A stretch of DNA of 57,978 nucleotides from Mannheimia indoligenes. Lineage in GTDB: Bacteria; Pseudomonadota; Gammaproteobacteria; Enterobacterales; Pasteurellaceae. Of the stretch, positions 57,960 to 57,978 are shown piece by piece. The position numbers were made by a program, and so were the translations under genes. A model generated the notes under the pieces. It did not search any database. It was given only the letters and a program-made list of their open reading frames with translations, and was not told the origin of the DNA. Positions within the stretch are counted from its first letter, which is position 1. The number at the start of each line of letters is the position of its first letter. The stretch lies in the NCBI RefSeq assembly GCF_036880405.1, contig NZ_JBAJJM010000023.1, forward strand, positions 1 through 57,978, in the 5' to 3' direction.

Positions 57960-57978
57960 GGGTCATTAGCTCAGTCGG
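57960..57978 (+). tRNA. 5' end of a tRNA gene, probably tRNA-Lys
   Basis: GGGTCATTAGCTCAGTCGG: acceptor arm start and D-arm (TAGCTCAGTCGG) as in a tRNA. The acceptor start closely resembles bacterial tRNA-Lys (GGGTCGTTAGCTCAG). The anticodon is outside the window, so identity is inferred. Confidence 0.75.

Overview
This window comes from a member of the Pasteurellaceae that uses the Apl-type DNA uptake signal sequence (USS, core ACAAGCGGT), as in the Mannheimia / Actinobacillus pleuropneumoniae / Bibersteinia branch. I count 26 exact copies by eye, many followed by the usual AAATTTTGCAAA tail. The gene content fits (VapD, HmuRTUV haem uptake, hktE-type catalase, rppH-TSUP-lgt, gph-trpS), but I cannot name the species.

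Layout. 1-4025 (-): most of a large trimeric autotransporter adhesin whose 3' end lies outside the window. 4310-5283: two small membrane proteins. 5652-9762: dnaK and dnaJ, with dnaK behind a sigma-32 promoter and a vapD-like gene plus an unknown gene inserted between them. 10010-23418: catalase, a thiosulfate-uptake pair (TusA-like + YeeE/TsuA), a CPA1 antiporter, dapE-yffB, folP, rluC, mscS, rraA, trmN6, dps and mrcB. 23500-30978: menB, lacZ behind a perfect CRP site, a patatin lipoprotein, an FMN reductase and a LysR regulator. 31141-39536: kefC-type efflux, then a redox/electrophile block (old yellow enzyme, nitroreductase, zinc alcohol dehydrogenase, a vapBC-lysR operon, an MBL-fold protein, an NmrA-like reductase). 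39585-44521: divergent haem locus hmuTUV / hmuR with a Fur-like box. 44548-45047: a 500-bp gene-free stretch with clustered DnaA boxes and GATC sites (origin-like). 45048-49107: rppH, TSUP permease, lgt, gph, trpS. 49170-56312: a sulfatase locus. 56413-57978: loiP-like protease, ppa and the first bases of a tRNA, probably tRNA-Lys.

The most interesting region is 49120-56375. It holds a cytoplasmic Cys-type sulfatase, its radical-SAM maturase, a complete tripartite tricarboxylate transporter (TctCBA), a short Crp/Fnr-family regulator and a TSUP exporter. The inferred pathway is uptake of a small organosulfate, sulfatase activation, desulfation inside the cell and export of a sulfur oxyanion. 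The block is bracketed by two identical 34-bp terminator copies between convergent trpS and loiP, which suggests insertion as a unit. Both promoter regions carry a nearly identical palindrome TATGA-N6-TCATA with CRP-type geometry, a candidate operator for the local regulator. The regulator's own start codon lies in one arm of a perfect 11-bp inverted repeat.

Other recurrent structure: a dispersed 111-112-bp palindromic intergenic element (two full copies and one inside-out arrangement) and inverted USS pairs that serve as terminators. All calls are from reading the sequence; no database search or computed statistics were available.
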